Source of the DNA: JALZUE01 sp051251725
GTDB lineage: Bacteria > Pseudomonadota > Gammaproteobacteria > Enterobacterales > Alteromonadaceae
Reading direction: 5' to 3'
DNA: 64,000 bases
NCBI GenBank assembly: GCA_051251725.1
Contig: JBPOFN010000017.1
Coordinates: 1 to 64,000 of the forward strand
Part shown: one piece after another, positions 26,844 to 35,177 of the stretch
How the letters are laid out: each line of letters starts with the position of its first letter
Numbering within the stretch: the first letter of the stretch is position 1
Notes under the pieces: model-generated
Told to the model about the DNA's origin: nothing
What the model saw: only the letters and a program-made list of their open reading frames with translations
The model's database searches: none
Position numbers and translations under genes: made by a program

Positions 26844-28481
26844 TTAACATTTCGCTAATTGTTGTTGGGCATATTCAAAACGTAAGCGATATTCGGTTAA
26901 CTTTTCTTCTAACTCCGCAATGTCGTGTTCTAATTTAGTGCTCAATTCTAAATTTTCATCACGTAAGTATTTAATGGTTTCACGGGCTTTGTTGTAATCA
27001 ACTTCTTGGCGCTCTTGTTTGGAGCGAAAACGGTCTTGCAAGGTAGTGATGTTTTCATTCGATTTTTCAAGCTTAGCTTCAAGTGCAAGAATAAAGCTTT
27101 GATCTTGCTCTTTTGCCAAGGTTAAATCGCTAACATTTTGCTCTAACGCTAACAAACCATCTTGCAGATTTTTGTTTTGCTGGGTTTGCGATTTTATCAC
27201 CGCAGCACTGTCCTGTGCTGATTTTTCTGCGCTTTTAATTAACTGAACATATTGCTCATCAAGTTTTGTTTGTGCTTGCTGATGTTGCTCTAGTGCCGCC
27301 GTTAGCTTGTTTACTTGTGATTTATATTGCTGAATTTCCTGCTCGAATTCAGCCACTTTTTGTTGGTTTTCTTTACTCGAAGTTTGGTGTTCATCGGTTA
27401 ACTTACCTAAAGCTTGCTGCTGAGCTGATAATTGCGTTTGCAAATCCAACTCAGTCGCGGAAAACGTTTCTTGTTGCTGGCTTAATTGCCCTGACAATTT
27501 TTGCTGTGCTTGCGTTAAAGTTTTGTTCGCTGCTTGCTCAACACTTAATGCTTGTTCTAATTTTGAGATGGTGTTTTGCTGTTCTTTTTGCTGACTGTCA
27601 GCCTGTTTTTCCGTTGCTTGTAACTGCTGAGTTAACTTAGCCTGTGCTTTTTCTGCGGCAGTTTCTGCTATCGCTGCTGACTGCTTAAAATCAGTTAATT
27701 GCTGCTCAGTGGTTTTAAGCGTTTGGGCTAACTCAGTTTTTGTTTGTGACTCATCCGCTAAAGATTGTTGTAGGGTCGATAACTGCTGTCGTAAGTCGCC
27801 ATTTTCATGGGTTAAAACATTCAGTTTAGTTTGTGCCGATTGATAGTCTTGAGTTAATTGCTCAGCACCAGCACTAGATGAATTAACCAACTGTTGTAAC
27901 CGCGTTTCTTCGGCCGACTTTTTCGCACTTAAACTTTGATATTGCTGATCCGCCGTGGCCAACTGTGACGATAATTCAGCAAGTTCGGTAACTTGCGTCT
28001 GATTATTTTGCTTTAACAGCTTAATTTCATCCGCTAATTTCTGGCTATTATCATTCAGGATTTGCTCAAGGTGTTGGCTTTCTTCACTTAAAGCGGCGCT
28101 GGTGGTTTTTGCCTGAGCTAATTCATTATTTAAACTATCAAGGGTTGATTGTAGCTGCTTAACTTCGGCATCGGCTTTGGCTAACGCTTCAGATTTTTGC
28201 TGATCTTGTTTGGTTAACTGAGCTAACTGGTGCGAGAGTTGTTCAAGTTGCTGCTGATGATCAAGGGCAAGTTTTTGCTGTTGTTGTTCCTGTGCTTGCG
28301 CTTTATTTTCGAGCGCAATAAATTCAGGATGGCTATTAATTTCTGCTGGGGCAGCCGTTTCCGATTGGCGAAGAGCCGATAATAACTCAACAAATTTATC
28401 TTCAAGCTGTAGATAAATATCACCCGCTAACCCTTGCAGTTGCTCTTCTATTTCAGCAGGAAGTTTATCCTGATCAGCCAT
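26844..28481 (-). CDS. Large coiled-coil protein, Gln-rich, unknown function
   Basis: 545 residues. From about residue 55 to the C-terminus it is an almost unbroken coiled coil, rich in Gln, Leu, Glu, Lys and Ala, with heptad-like spacing. The first 45 residues (KLPAEIEEQLQGLAGDIYL) form a short distinct segment. There is no signal peptide and no membrane helix, so it is probably cytoplasmic and filamentous or scaffold-like. I do not recognise it as a named cytoskeletal or division protein, and coiled-coil similarity would mislead searches. The stop is at a cysteine (AKC). It stands between yjaG and sapC on the same strand, with a terminator of sapC upstream. Confidence 0.7.
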   Translation of the reverse strand: MADQDKLPAEIEEQLQGLAGDIYLQLEDKFVELLSALRQSETAAPAEINSHPEFIALENKAQAQEQQQQKLALDHQQQLEQLSHQLAQLTKQDQQKSEALAKADAEVKQLQSTLDSLNNELAQAKTTSAALSEESQHLEQILNDNSQKLADEIKLLKQNNQTQVTELAELSSQLATADQQYQSLSAKKSAEETRLQQLVNSSSAGAEQLTQDYQSAQTKLNVLTHENGDLRQQLSTLQQSLADESQTKTELAQTLKTTEQQLTDFKQSAAIAETAAEKAQAKLTQQLQATEKQADSQQKEQQNTISKLEQALSVEQAANKTLTQAQQKLSGQLSQQQETFSATELDLQTQLSAQQQALGKLTDEHQTSSKENQQKVAEFEQEIQQYKSQVNKLTAALEQHQQAQTKLDEQYVQLIKSAEKSAQDSAAVIKSQTQQNKNLQDGLLALEQNVSDLTLAKEQDQSFILALEAKLEKSNENITTLQDRFRSKQERQEVDYNKARETIKYLRDENLELSTKLEHDIAELEEKLTEYRLRFEYAQQQLAKC

Positions 28482-28590
28482 GCCTCACTCCATCCATTCA
28501 ACACATAAAGCTTTACATCACCCTAACATAACAAATGCAAACTGTTAATTTATAATGTTATCAAACTAAATCAATTTATTAGCGGCAATA

Positions 28591-28613
28591 AAAAAGGGCC
28601 GTTAAGCCCTTTT
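28591..28613 (-). terminator. Terminator of the sapC-like gene
   Basis: On the minus strand AAAAGGGC and GCCCTTTT pair across a short loop and run into six T. It sits 20 bases after the stop. Confidence 0.8.
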
Positions 28614-28633
28614 ATCAAAACTATCTTTTGTAA

Positions 28634-29380
28634 TTAATCAGCAGTTCTAGGCTGTAATTTAATACCCGCAACTTTCACATCTGAATGTTCATTACGAAGT
28701 TGAACTAAGCGATTAACTTGGCCCATTGAAATCATCATTGAATGTATAGGAACAAATAAACCACGCTTATGGAAATCTAATGATTTTTCATCAGATAATG
28801 CGAATAGTTTTTTCTCATCAATACCATATAAACCCACTAGGCGTTTTTTATCGCCGCTTGCTAAGTCAATTAATAATTCATATTCCATTAATAATTCGTT
28901 TTCAACTAATTCTTTAACGAATTTCTCTGACATAACTTCATTTTCGTAAAGCTTACCTAAAGATTCTTGAACCGATTTAAACACCTCTGACTCATTACCT
29001 TCAGCATCAAATAAAGCAATTTCTTTATCTTCGCCAACATACGGGCTGTCTAAATCAAGGCACGCTGTTAAGGTATTTTCTTTTTCATCATCTAAACCTA
29101 AAGCAAATGGCGATAATGCTAATGCTTGTGGTACTGAAATGGCATTAATACGGTCGTTGAAATAAAATAAGTTTTCACCAGACTCTAAACCTAATAAAGC
29201 TACTGAACGATAAACTTCACCTTCTTTAATGAAAAATAACGGGAAGCTAGTTGCTAGCTGGTTAAATTCTTTCGCTGTGGCACCGATCAGGTGTTGGTTT
29301 TTAACATGGTCTAAACCACGTCTGTCAGCTACTTTTAAATTTTGATGTTTTTCTTTTTTTACTGCTACAAAGTTGGCCAT
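28634..29380 (-). CDS. SapC-family protein
   Basis: 248 residues from ATG 29380 (MANFVAVKKEKHQNLKVADR). The longer in-frame start at 29434 adds 18 residues unlike the family. SapC-type proteins (PF07277) are common in Alteromonadales and Caulobacter relatives, often near TonB receptors and halogenases. The name comes from an S-layer secretion locus, but their function is unclear. Typical stretches are NQLATSFPLFFIKEGEVY-like FNQLATSFPLFFI, SPFALGLDDEKENT and the late KLFALSDEKSLDFHKRG. There is no signal peptide. Here it is alone, with its own terminator. Confidence 0.8.
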   Translation of the reverse strand: MANFVAVKKEKHQNLKVADRRGLDHVKNQHLIGATAKEFNQLATSFPLFFIKEGEVYRSVALLGLESGENLFYFNDRINAISVPQALALSPFALGLDDEKENTLTACLDLDSPYVGEDKEIALFDAEGNESEVFKSVQESLGKLYENEVMSEKFVKELVENELLMEYELLIDLASGDKKRLVGLYGIDEKKLFALSDEKSLDFHKRGLFVPIHSMMISMGQVNRLVQLRNEHSDVKVAGIKLQPRTAD

Positions 29381-29591
29381 TTCATTTCTCTTTAATTCGT
29401 TTCTAATTATTTTAATCGTGCTCACTTTTATCAAAAAGCAATTATGATTTTGCGCATGAAGTTAGTTATGGAGACATAAAAATAACTTTCAATAGTTAAA
29501 TAAAATTATTTTCTGTTAATCATATTATCTCAGTAAGCATATCCCCGCTATACTGATAACATTATATGCTTGGTAATTTAACGTTAATTTT

Positions 29592-29915
29592 ATGCTCAAG
29601 ACAACGGCACTCTCAAAAATAGTATGGCTCTCAGTCATTACAGCACCGTTATGCTTTGCGGCGCCAAATATTGAAACTATTTTTGGTAAAACCAATGAAC
29701 AATTTATCAGAGCAAAGGTTGTAAATAATACCAAACGAGAACTGGCCTGCTATTTAGCCATTGATGGTTATAAAATAAAATTTAGGTTACCGCCCTTTCA
29801 AGGTTCAAAATGGTATAAAGCAACAGATACGCGCTTTACTCATAAAGATTTCAGTACTTGGTGTGACTATATTGATAACTACCCTGACTTTAAAAAGTAT
29901 GATATTCAATTGTAA
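29592..29915 (+). CDS. Small exported protein of unknown function
   Basis: 107 residues. A signal peptide (about 1-24, ending PLCFAA) is followed by an 80-residue domain with two cysteines (RELACYLAI and STWCDYID) that could form a disulfide. The domain is rich in aromatic and basic residues, with a probable beta-strand pattern (AKVVNNTKRELACYLAIDG). I recognise no family. It lies between the divergent sapC gene and the ebo cluster, 185 bases from the latter, and is probably transcribed alone. Confidence 0.6.
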   Translation: MLKTTALSKIVWLSVITAPLCFAAPNIETIFGKTNEQFIRAKVVNNTKRELACYLAIDGYKIKFRLPPFQGSKWYKATDTRFTHKDFSTWCDYIDNYPDFKKYDIQL

Positions 29916-30100
29916 TTATTAACTTATTTTTAATGTATTAGTCGCTTAAAATTCAGTATAACCGGTTAATAAAAACAGCTTGTAATAGCCGCATTGAGTA
30001 ACGTCTTGATACAATTTTAAGCGTAAATAACTATCTTTACGTGTTAAAAATTGATATAAAACTACGCTATTTTTTTACCGTCTAATATAGGTTTAGTTGT

Positions 30101-31246
30101 ATGTTGAAAGCGGATTCACTGGCGAAATTTAATATCACCCAAAAATTCACATTAAATTATGAATATGGTGTGTTATTTACTCGTCATGCCTTTGATTTGT
30201 CGAATACAACGTTAGCTGATCTGATTGATAATCGCGAAGAAGCCCCAAAATTACTGCCTGTGCTTGACCAAGGATTAGCGGAGGCAGTGCCTAATCTAGT
30301 TGCCGATATTCATCAATACTGCCTACATCATAATATTAATGCCCTGCCTGAAATTATTGTGCCGGCGGGGGAAGCATCAAAAAACGACGATGAAATTATT
30401 GATAGTATTTATCAAGCAGTAGAAAAACACGCTATTGATCGTCATTCTTATATTCTTGTCTTAGGTGGTGGTGCTGTTGTTGATGCAATAGGTTTTGCTG
30501 CAGCAACTGCTCATCGTGGTATTCGTTTAATTCGTATGCCGTCAACCGTGCTTGGCCAAAATGATGCAGGAGTCGGCGTTAAAAACGCCATCAACTATCA
30601 TCATAGAAAAAATTACATTGGCACCTTTGCGCCGCCTTTTGCAGTGGTCAATGACTTTGCTTTATTAGCGTCGTTATCTGATCGTGACAAACGCTGCGGA
30701 ATTTCTGAAGCGATTAAAGTGGCCTTAATTAAAGACGCTGAATTTTTTAACGAGCTTTATCAAGACCGCCAAAAACTAGCGGCTTTTGAAGAGCATGCCA
30801 CCATGAATATGATTGTCAAAGGAGCAAAGTGGCATTTACATCACATTGCCACCAGTGGCGACCCGTTCGAACTGGGTTCAGCTCGGCCATTAGATTTTGG
30901 TCATTGGTCTGCTCATAAACTTGAAGAATTAAGTAATAACGAGCTACGCCATGGTGAAGCTGTTGCCATTGGTATTGCCATGGACAGTATTTATTCAGCC
31001 CTCGTTGGTTATTTAACGGCGGATGATCTTGATAAAATTTTAGCCTTATTAACTGAAGTCGGCTTTGAATTAAATCATCCGGTACTTGAAAAGCTTGATA
31101 TTAAAAAAGCACTTGCTGAGTTTAAAGAGCATTTAGGCGGAAACTTATGTATCACTTTATTAGCGAGTATTGGCGCAGGTATTGAGGTTAATACCATTAA
31201 CGATAGCTTGATGTCAGAAGCCATTGAACAACTGAAAAATAGTTAG
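30101..31246 (+). CDS. eboD: 3-dehydroquinate synthase-like protein EboD
   Basis: 381 residues of the sugar-phosphate cyclase superfamily, distinct from housekeeping AroB. Seen: the NAD-binding LVLGGGAVVDAIGFAAATAH, the PSTVLGQNDAGVGVKNAINY substrate region, and metal ligands Glu in GISEAIKVALIKD, His in FGHWSAHKL and His in LRHGEAVAIG. It should cyclise a seven-carbon sugar phosphate or a related substrate; the product is unknown. It is the first of six genes on the same strand whose combination matches the ebo (edb) cluster, and it opens with a plausible AGG ribosome site. Confidence 0.85.
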   Translation: MLKADSLAKFNITQKFTLNYEYGVLFTRHAFDLSNTTLADLIDNREEAPKLLPVLDQGLAEAVPNLVADIHQYCLHHNINALPEIIVPAGEASKNDDEIIDSIYQAVEKHAIDRHSYILVLGGGAVVDAIGFAAATAHRGIRLIRMPSTVLGQNDAGVGVKNAINYHHRKNYIGTFAPPFAVVNDFALLASLSDRDKRCGISEAIKVALIKDAEFFNELYQDRQKLAAFEEHATMNMIVKGAKWHLHHIATSGDPFELGSARPLDFGHWSAHKLEELSNNELRHGEAVAIGIAMDSIYSALVGYLTADDLDKILALLTEVGFELNHPVLEKLDIKKALAEFKEHLGGNLCITLLASIGAGIEVNTINDSLMSEAIEQLKNS

Positions 31247-31273
31247 CGTTATCATTTAACCTAACCATTAACT

Positions 31274-32164
31274 ATGAAGCCTAAAATGAAATCTAAACTA
31301 ACCTTACTGAAACTTGTCAGAGCGCCTGCCGGTTTAACAGCAGTATCAAATATTATTGCCGCAGCGGTGATCGCGTCCAACAATCAATTATCGGCCGATA
31401 TCATCCTTCTAATTTGCGCCAGCATATTTTTGTATTTTTCTGGCATGGCGTTAAATGATTGTTTCGATTATCAGGAAGATTTTTCTGAACGTGCGACTCG
31501 GCCAATTCCAAGTGGTGAAATTTCACTGAAAAACGCTTGGCTATTCGGTATTAGCTTAATGGCCGCAGGAATATTATTCGCCTTTAGTTATAGCTTGTCG
31601 GCGGGTTTTATCAGTATCGCTTTAGCAACCGCCATTGTTTTATATAATGGTGTGATTAAAAAAGGCTTTATAGGCTCTATTTGTATGGCCAGTTGCCGAT
31701 ACGTCAATTGGCTCTTAGGCGCTAGTTTTGTAGGTTTAGCCGCCAGCAGTTATTTAATGGCATTGCCGATATTTTTTTACATTGTCGGCTTAACTTTTTT
31801 AAGCAAACAAGAAACCCACGGTGAAAATAAATCTGCCGTGATCGTTTGCGCTTTAATGTTAACGTTGACCGCCGCTAGTATTTTGTATTTAGTTGAATAC
31901 CAATTTGCCTTAAATCATTTTGAATATTTAACCGCTTTTGTCCTGCTCGCGATTTGGTGTTTATTAATCGCCAGCAAACTGATTAAAATATTCAATAATT
32001 TTACCCCAGGTAATATTCAGCAATTAATTGGCTGGATGGTGATCGGCGTCATTCCGCTTGATGCTTTATTAGTTGCAGCTTCAGGTGAATACATAGTAAG
32101 TTTAATTATCTTAGCTTTGTTACCGCCTTGCCGCATGCTTAACAAATATTTATACGTGACTTAA
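31274..32164 (+). CDS. eboC: UbiA-like prenyltransferase EboC
   Basis: 296 residues with eight or nine membrane helices, inner membrane. The first Asp-rich UbiA motif is intact as NDCFDYQEDFSERATRPIPS. The second motif region reads KQETHGENKSA and lacks the usual pair of aspartates, so the classical prenyl transfer chemistry may be changed. LYNGVIKK is also family-typical. In ebo clusters this protein is thought to act with EboD, EboA, EboB, EboE and EboF on a metabolite destined for the periplasm. It starts 27 bases after eboD. Confidence 0.86.
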   Translation: MKPKMKSKLTLLKLVRAPAGLTAVSNIIAAAVIASNNQLSADIILLICASIFLYFSGMALNDCFDYQEDFSERATRPIPSGEISLKNAWLFGISLMAAGILFAFSYSLSAGFISIALATAIVLYNGVIKKGFIGSICMASCRYVNWLLGASFVGLAASSYLMALPIFFYIVGLTFLSKQETHGENKSAVIVCALMLTLTAASILYLVEYQFALNHFEYLTAFVLLAIWCLLIASKLIKIFNNFTPGNIQQLIGWMVIGVIPLDALLVAASGEYIVSLIILALLPPCRMLNKYLYVT

Positions 32165-32196
32165 GTCGCCTTGTTTAACAAACTTAGTAACTAATA

Positions 32197-32985
32197 ATGA
32201 ATACTGAAACACTTTGCCATCATTTAACCGAACAACTGAATTCAGAGGAACAACGCTGGTTATCAGATTCATTAGCTTTAATTAAGACCAGCAGCGATCC
32301 GATTAACGACTTACTTAATATTTCGGTGATCGTGAAGCGTAAGTTAACCAGCACAATTACTTTTTCGATACCGTCGGCAACAGTATCATTAAGACACTGT
32401 GATAACGCCGAGTTGATTCGGATCTTATTATTATTGGCGACCTTTGAATATCATCCACAGTTGAATAAAAAAACCAGCTTAAAAGCTTATTACCAAGCAG
32501 GTGATAGCTCTGAAAAGTGTGCATTTTTAAAAGGCTTATCGCTGTTTGATGCCGAAGGGGAAGGCGTTAACTTAGCGGTAAATGCGGGCCGTTGTAATAG
32601 CCTTGATGAATTTTCAGCGTTGGCACTTAATAATCCTTATCCCGCGTTATTTTTTCCAGTATTGAATTTTAATCAAACGGTTTTAAAAGCCTTATTTTTA
32701 GGATTAGAAATCGACGCCGTAGTTAATTTAGCCAAGCGTCAAAATAGTAATCTCAGTAATATGTGTTTTTCCTATGCGGTTGAACAAGCATTAGCAGAAC
32801 GAATTCCGCCAGCAAGTTTATGGCTAGCGATCACCTTTGATGACTTAAACGACGAAAATAAACAGCTTTTTACCGAATATTTTCGGCACTTTTATCATTT
32901 TGATAAAGCACATCAGCTATTATTAACAACATTAATAAACGCAGATAAAATACCAAATGTGCTCGATAATAAGACTGAAAGTTAA
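32197..32985 (+). CDS. eboA: EboA-family protein
   Basis: 262 residues, cytoplasmic and mostly helical. The segment LRHCDNAELIRILLLLATFE and the conserved NAGRCNSLDEFSALALNNPY and FPVLNFNQTVLKALFLGL stretches fit EboA-domain proteins. The biochemical role is unknown. In this cluster family it is always beside the TatD-like EboB and the UbiA-like EboC. I assign it from context and from general resemblance rather than from a catalytic motif. It starts 32 bases after eboC and ends 73 bases before eboB. Confidence 0.78.
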   Translation: MNTETLCHHLTEQLNSEEQRWLSDSLALIKTSSDPINDLLNISVIVKRKLTSTITFSIPSATVSLRHCDNAELIRILLLLATFEYHPQLNKKTSLKAYYQAGDSSEKCAFLKGLSLFDAEGEGVNLAVNAGRCNSLDEFSALALNNPYPALFFPVLNFNQTVLKALFLGLEIDAVVNLAKRQNSNLSNMCFSYAVEQALAERIPPASLWLAITFDDLNDENKQLFTEYFRHFYHFDKAHQLLLTTLINADKIPNVLDNKTES

Positions 32986-33058
32986 CCTCAATCAGTAAGA
33001 TTAACACCACTAATTTACATAAAACCAAAGCGATATAAGCCTTTGAGAAGGAACAACG

Positions 33059-33940
33059 ATGAATTATTTTGACCCGCATATTCACATGCTAGCAAGAACC
33101 ACTGATGATTATCAAAACATGGCAGCTGCTGGTATTATTGGCATTGTTGAACCGGCTTTTTGGTTAGGCCAGCCACGGACCCAAGTGGGCTCGTTTATTG
33201 ATTATTTTGACACTCTAATTGGCTGGGAGCATTTTCGCGCTTCACAATTTGGCATTATGCATTTTTGTACCATGGGCCTTAACCCAAAAGAAGCGAACGA
33301 TGTTGATTTAGCAGAAGAAGTGATGAAAATTTTACCGCGTTATTGTCAAAAAGATAATGTGGTTGGTGTTGGTGAAATTGGTTATGACGATATCACACCA
33401 GAAGAAGATCGCTTTTTATGTGAGCAAATACAGTTAGCAAAAGAGTTAAACTTACCGGTGTTAATTCACACCCCACATCGCGATAAAGTCAGCGGCACTA
33501 AACGTACCCTCGATGTTATTCGTGAAAGCGGCATTGCCGAAGAAATGGTATTAGTTGATCATTTGACCGAGCAAACTTTACCTTTGGTATTAGAAACTAA
33601 TTGCTGGCGTGGCCACAGTATTTACCCAAATACTAAAATGTCAGAGCCGCGCATGGTGAAATTATTACAACAATACGGCACCGATAAAATGATCGTTAAC
33701 AGCGCCGCCGATTGGGGCGTTAGTGATCCATTAAAAGTGCCTAAAACCGCGCAAGCCATGTTAGCTGATGGTTTTAGTGAAGCTGAAGTTGAAAAAGTTA
33801 CCTTTAATAACCCGATTAACTTTTTTGCTCAAAGCGGTCGTATTTCATTAGATATGGTAAAAAAACCCTTAATCGATCAAACCAAAACCTTTAAAGACAA
33901 TAAAGTATTACGCGGACAAGAGCCGATTATCGAAAAGTAA
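33059..33940 (+). CDS. eboB: TatD-family hydrolase EboB
   Basis: 293 residues of the metal-dependent hydrolase (amidohydrolase-like TIM barrel) family. Metal ligands: DPHIHMLARTTDDY, GVGEIGYDDITPEED, PVLIHTPHRDK, VLVDHLTEQTL and NSAADWGVSDP. It differs from the housekeeping tatD at 10077, so the window contains two TatD-type enzymes with different roles. An AAGGA-type ribosome site (GAGAAGGAACAACG) precedes the ATG. It is the fourth gene of the ebo cluster. Confidence 0.85.
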   Translation: MNYFDPHIHMLARTTDDYQNMAAAGIIGIVEPAFWLGQPRTQVGSFIDYFDTLIGWEHFRASQFGIMHFCTMGLNPKEANDVDLAEEVMKILPRYCQKDNVVGVGEIGYDDITPEEDRFLCEQIQLAKELNLPVLIHTPHRDKVSGTKRTLDVIRESGIAEEMVLVDHLTEQTLPLVLETNCWRGHSIYPNTKMSEPRMVKLLQQYGTDKMIVNSAADWGVSDPLKVPKTAQAMLADGFSEAEVEKVTFNNPINFFAQSGRISLDMVKKPLIDQTKTFKDNKVLRGQEPIIEK

Positions 33941-33966
33941 TTATAAACAGTAACAACGGCAACCCG

Positions 33967-35166
33967 ATGTCTTATCAAAAAGCCCAACTTGCATACTGCA
34001 GCAATGTTCATCCCGGCGCTTCATTAGCTGAGGTTGAAAGTAATTTAAGCCAACACTTTGCTGAAGTACGTAAACTGCGCCAGCTTTCTGCAATGGCGTC
34101 TGGGTTGTGGTTGTCGGCTGAAACAGCCAGCGAGCTAGTATGCTCACAAGCTGCGCTCGAAAGCTTTAAAAACAACCTTGCTAACAATGGTGTGTTACTA
34201 ACCAGCCTAAATGGCTTTCCATTTGGTAATTTTCATTTAGACGTGGTTAAAGAAAAAGTCTATTTACCGACATGGGCCGAAACCTCGCGCTTAACTTACA
34301 CTCAGCAACTGGCTGATATTTTAGCCGCTTGTTTACCGGATAATATTAATATTGGCGCAATTTCTACCTTGCCTTTTGCTTATGCCAGTAACTGGAGTAA
34401 GGAACGGCATCACAGCGCCATTGCGCAACTATTAGCACTGACAAAGTATTTAAAAACACTTGAGCAACAAACTAAGAAGCGCATTGTGCTTTGCCTTGAA
34501 ATGGAACCTGATTGTGTGTTTCAAGCCACCGATGAATTAGTCACCTTTTTTACTAACGATTTATTACCCGCGGCACTAAAACAAGGCATTTCAAATGCTG
34601 ACGTCTTACGTTATATCGGTTGTTGTTACGACACTTGTCATCAGGCGGTGATGAATGAAAACATCGGTAAGTCGCTAACTAAAATCAATCAAGCCGGTAT
34701 TTATATTGGTAAAATACAAATCTCGAATGCCGTTCAAGCAACACTTACCGATCAGCAATCGGTCACTGAATTAACCACGCTTTTTCAAGATGCAAAATTT
34801 TTACATCAAAGTAAAATCTTTCATGGTGATAAATATCACACAGAGTTAGCCGATTTAAATCAAACTGAATTAGCGGCCATAGTCGCCAAGCAGCCTGAGC
34901 TTACTGCCAATATTCATTATCATATTCCAATCCACCAAACGGTGTTTGAGCAAGCATTTTTATCCAGTACACAAACAGCGATAATGGCAACGCTCGATTT
35001 TGTAAAAAACCAACTGAATTACCAACCCTATTTAGAAATTGAAACTTATACCTGGTTAAACTTAATTGCAAAAAACAGCAAACAAAGTTTTAATTTACAC
35101 CACGGCTTAGCCGCTGAATTTACCTGGTTAGAACAAGCGTTAACCGAGCGTAATCTCCTAAAATAA
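33967..35166 (+). CDS. eboE: Metabolite traffic protein EboE (xylose isomerase-like TIM barrel)
   Basis: 399 residues, no signal. TIM-barrel pattern of the sugar isomerase/AP endonuclease type: it opens QLAYCSNVHPGASLAEVE, and carries metal-binding candidates in LCLEMEPDC, CCYDTCHQAV, KIFHGDKYHTEL and NIHYHIPIH. NCBI-type naming for this family is metabolite traffic protein EboE. The end LEIETYTW matches the barrel's last strand. It starts 26 bases after eboB and is 11 bases from eboF, which strongly suggests one transcript. Confidence 0.86.
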   Translation: MSYQKAQLAYCSNVHPGASLAEVESNLSQHFAEVRKLRQLSAMASGLWLSAETASELVCSQAALESFKNNLANNGVLLTSLNGFPFGNFHLDVVKEKVYLPTWAETSRLTYTQQLADILAACLPDNINIGAISTLPFAYASNWSKERHHSAIAQLLALTKYLKTLEQQTKKRIVLCLEMEPDCVFQATDELVTFFTNDLLPAALKQGISNADVLRYIGCCYDTCHQAVMNENIGKSLTKINQAGIYIGKIQISNAVQATLTDQQSVTELTTLFQDAKFLHQSKIFHGDKYHTELADLNQTELAAIVAKQPELTANIHYHIPIHQTVFEQAFLSSTQTAIMATLDFVKNQLNYQPYLEIETYTWLNLIAKNSKQSFNLHHGLAAEFTWLEQALTERNLLK

Positions 35167-35177
35167 CGAGTATTTAT

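Noticed and set aside
27266..27640. 124-codon antisense frame in the coiled-coil gene
   Set aside because: It is a shadow of the repetitive codon pattern of the coiled coil, with no start signal.
29381..29434. Longer sapC start at 29434
   Set aside because: The 18 added residues are unlike the family, whose conserved start is MANFVAV-like at 29380.
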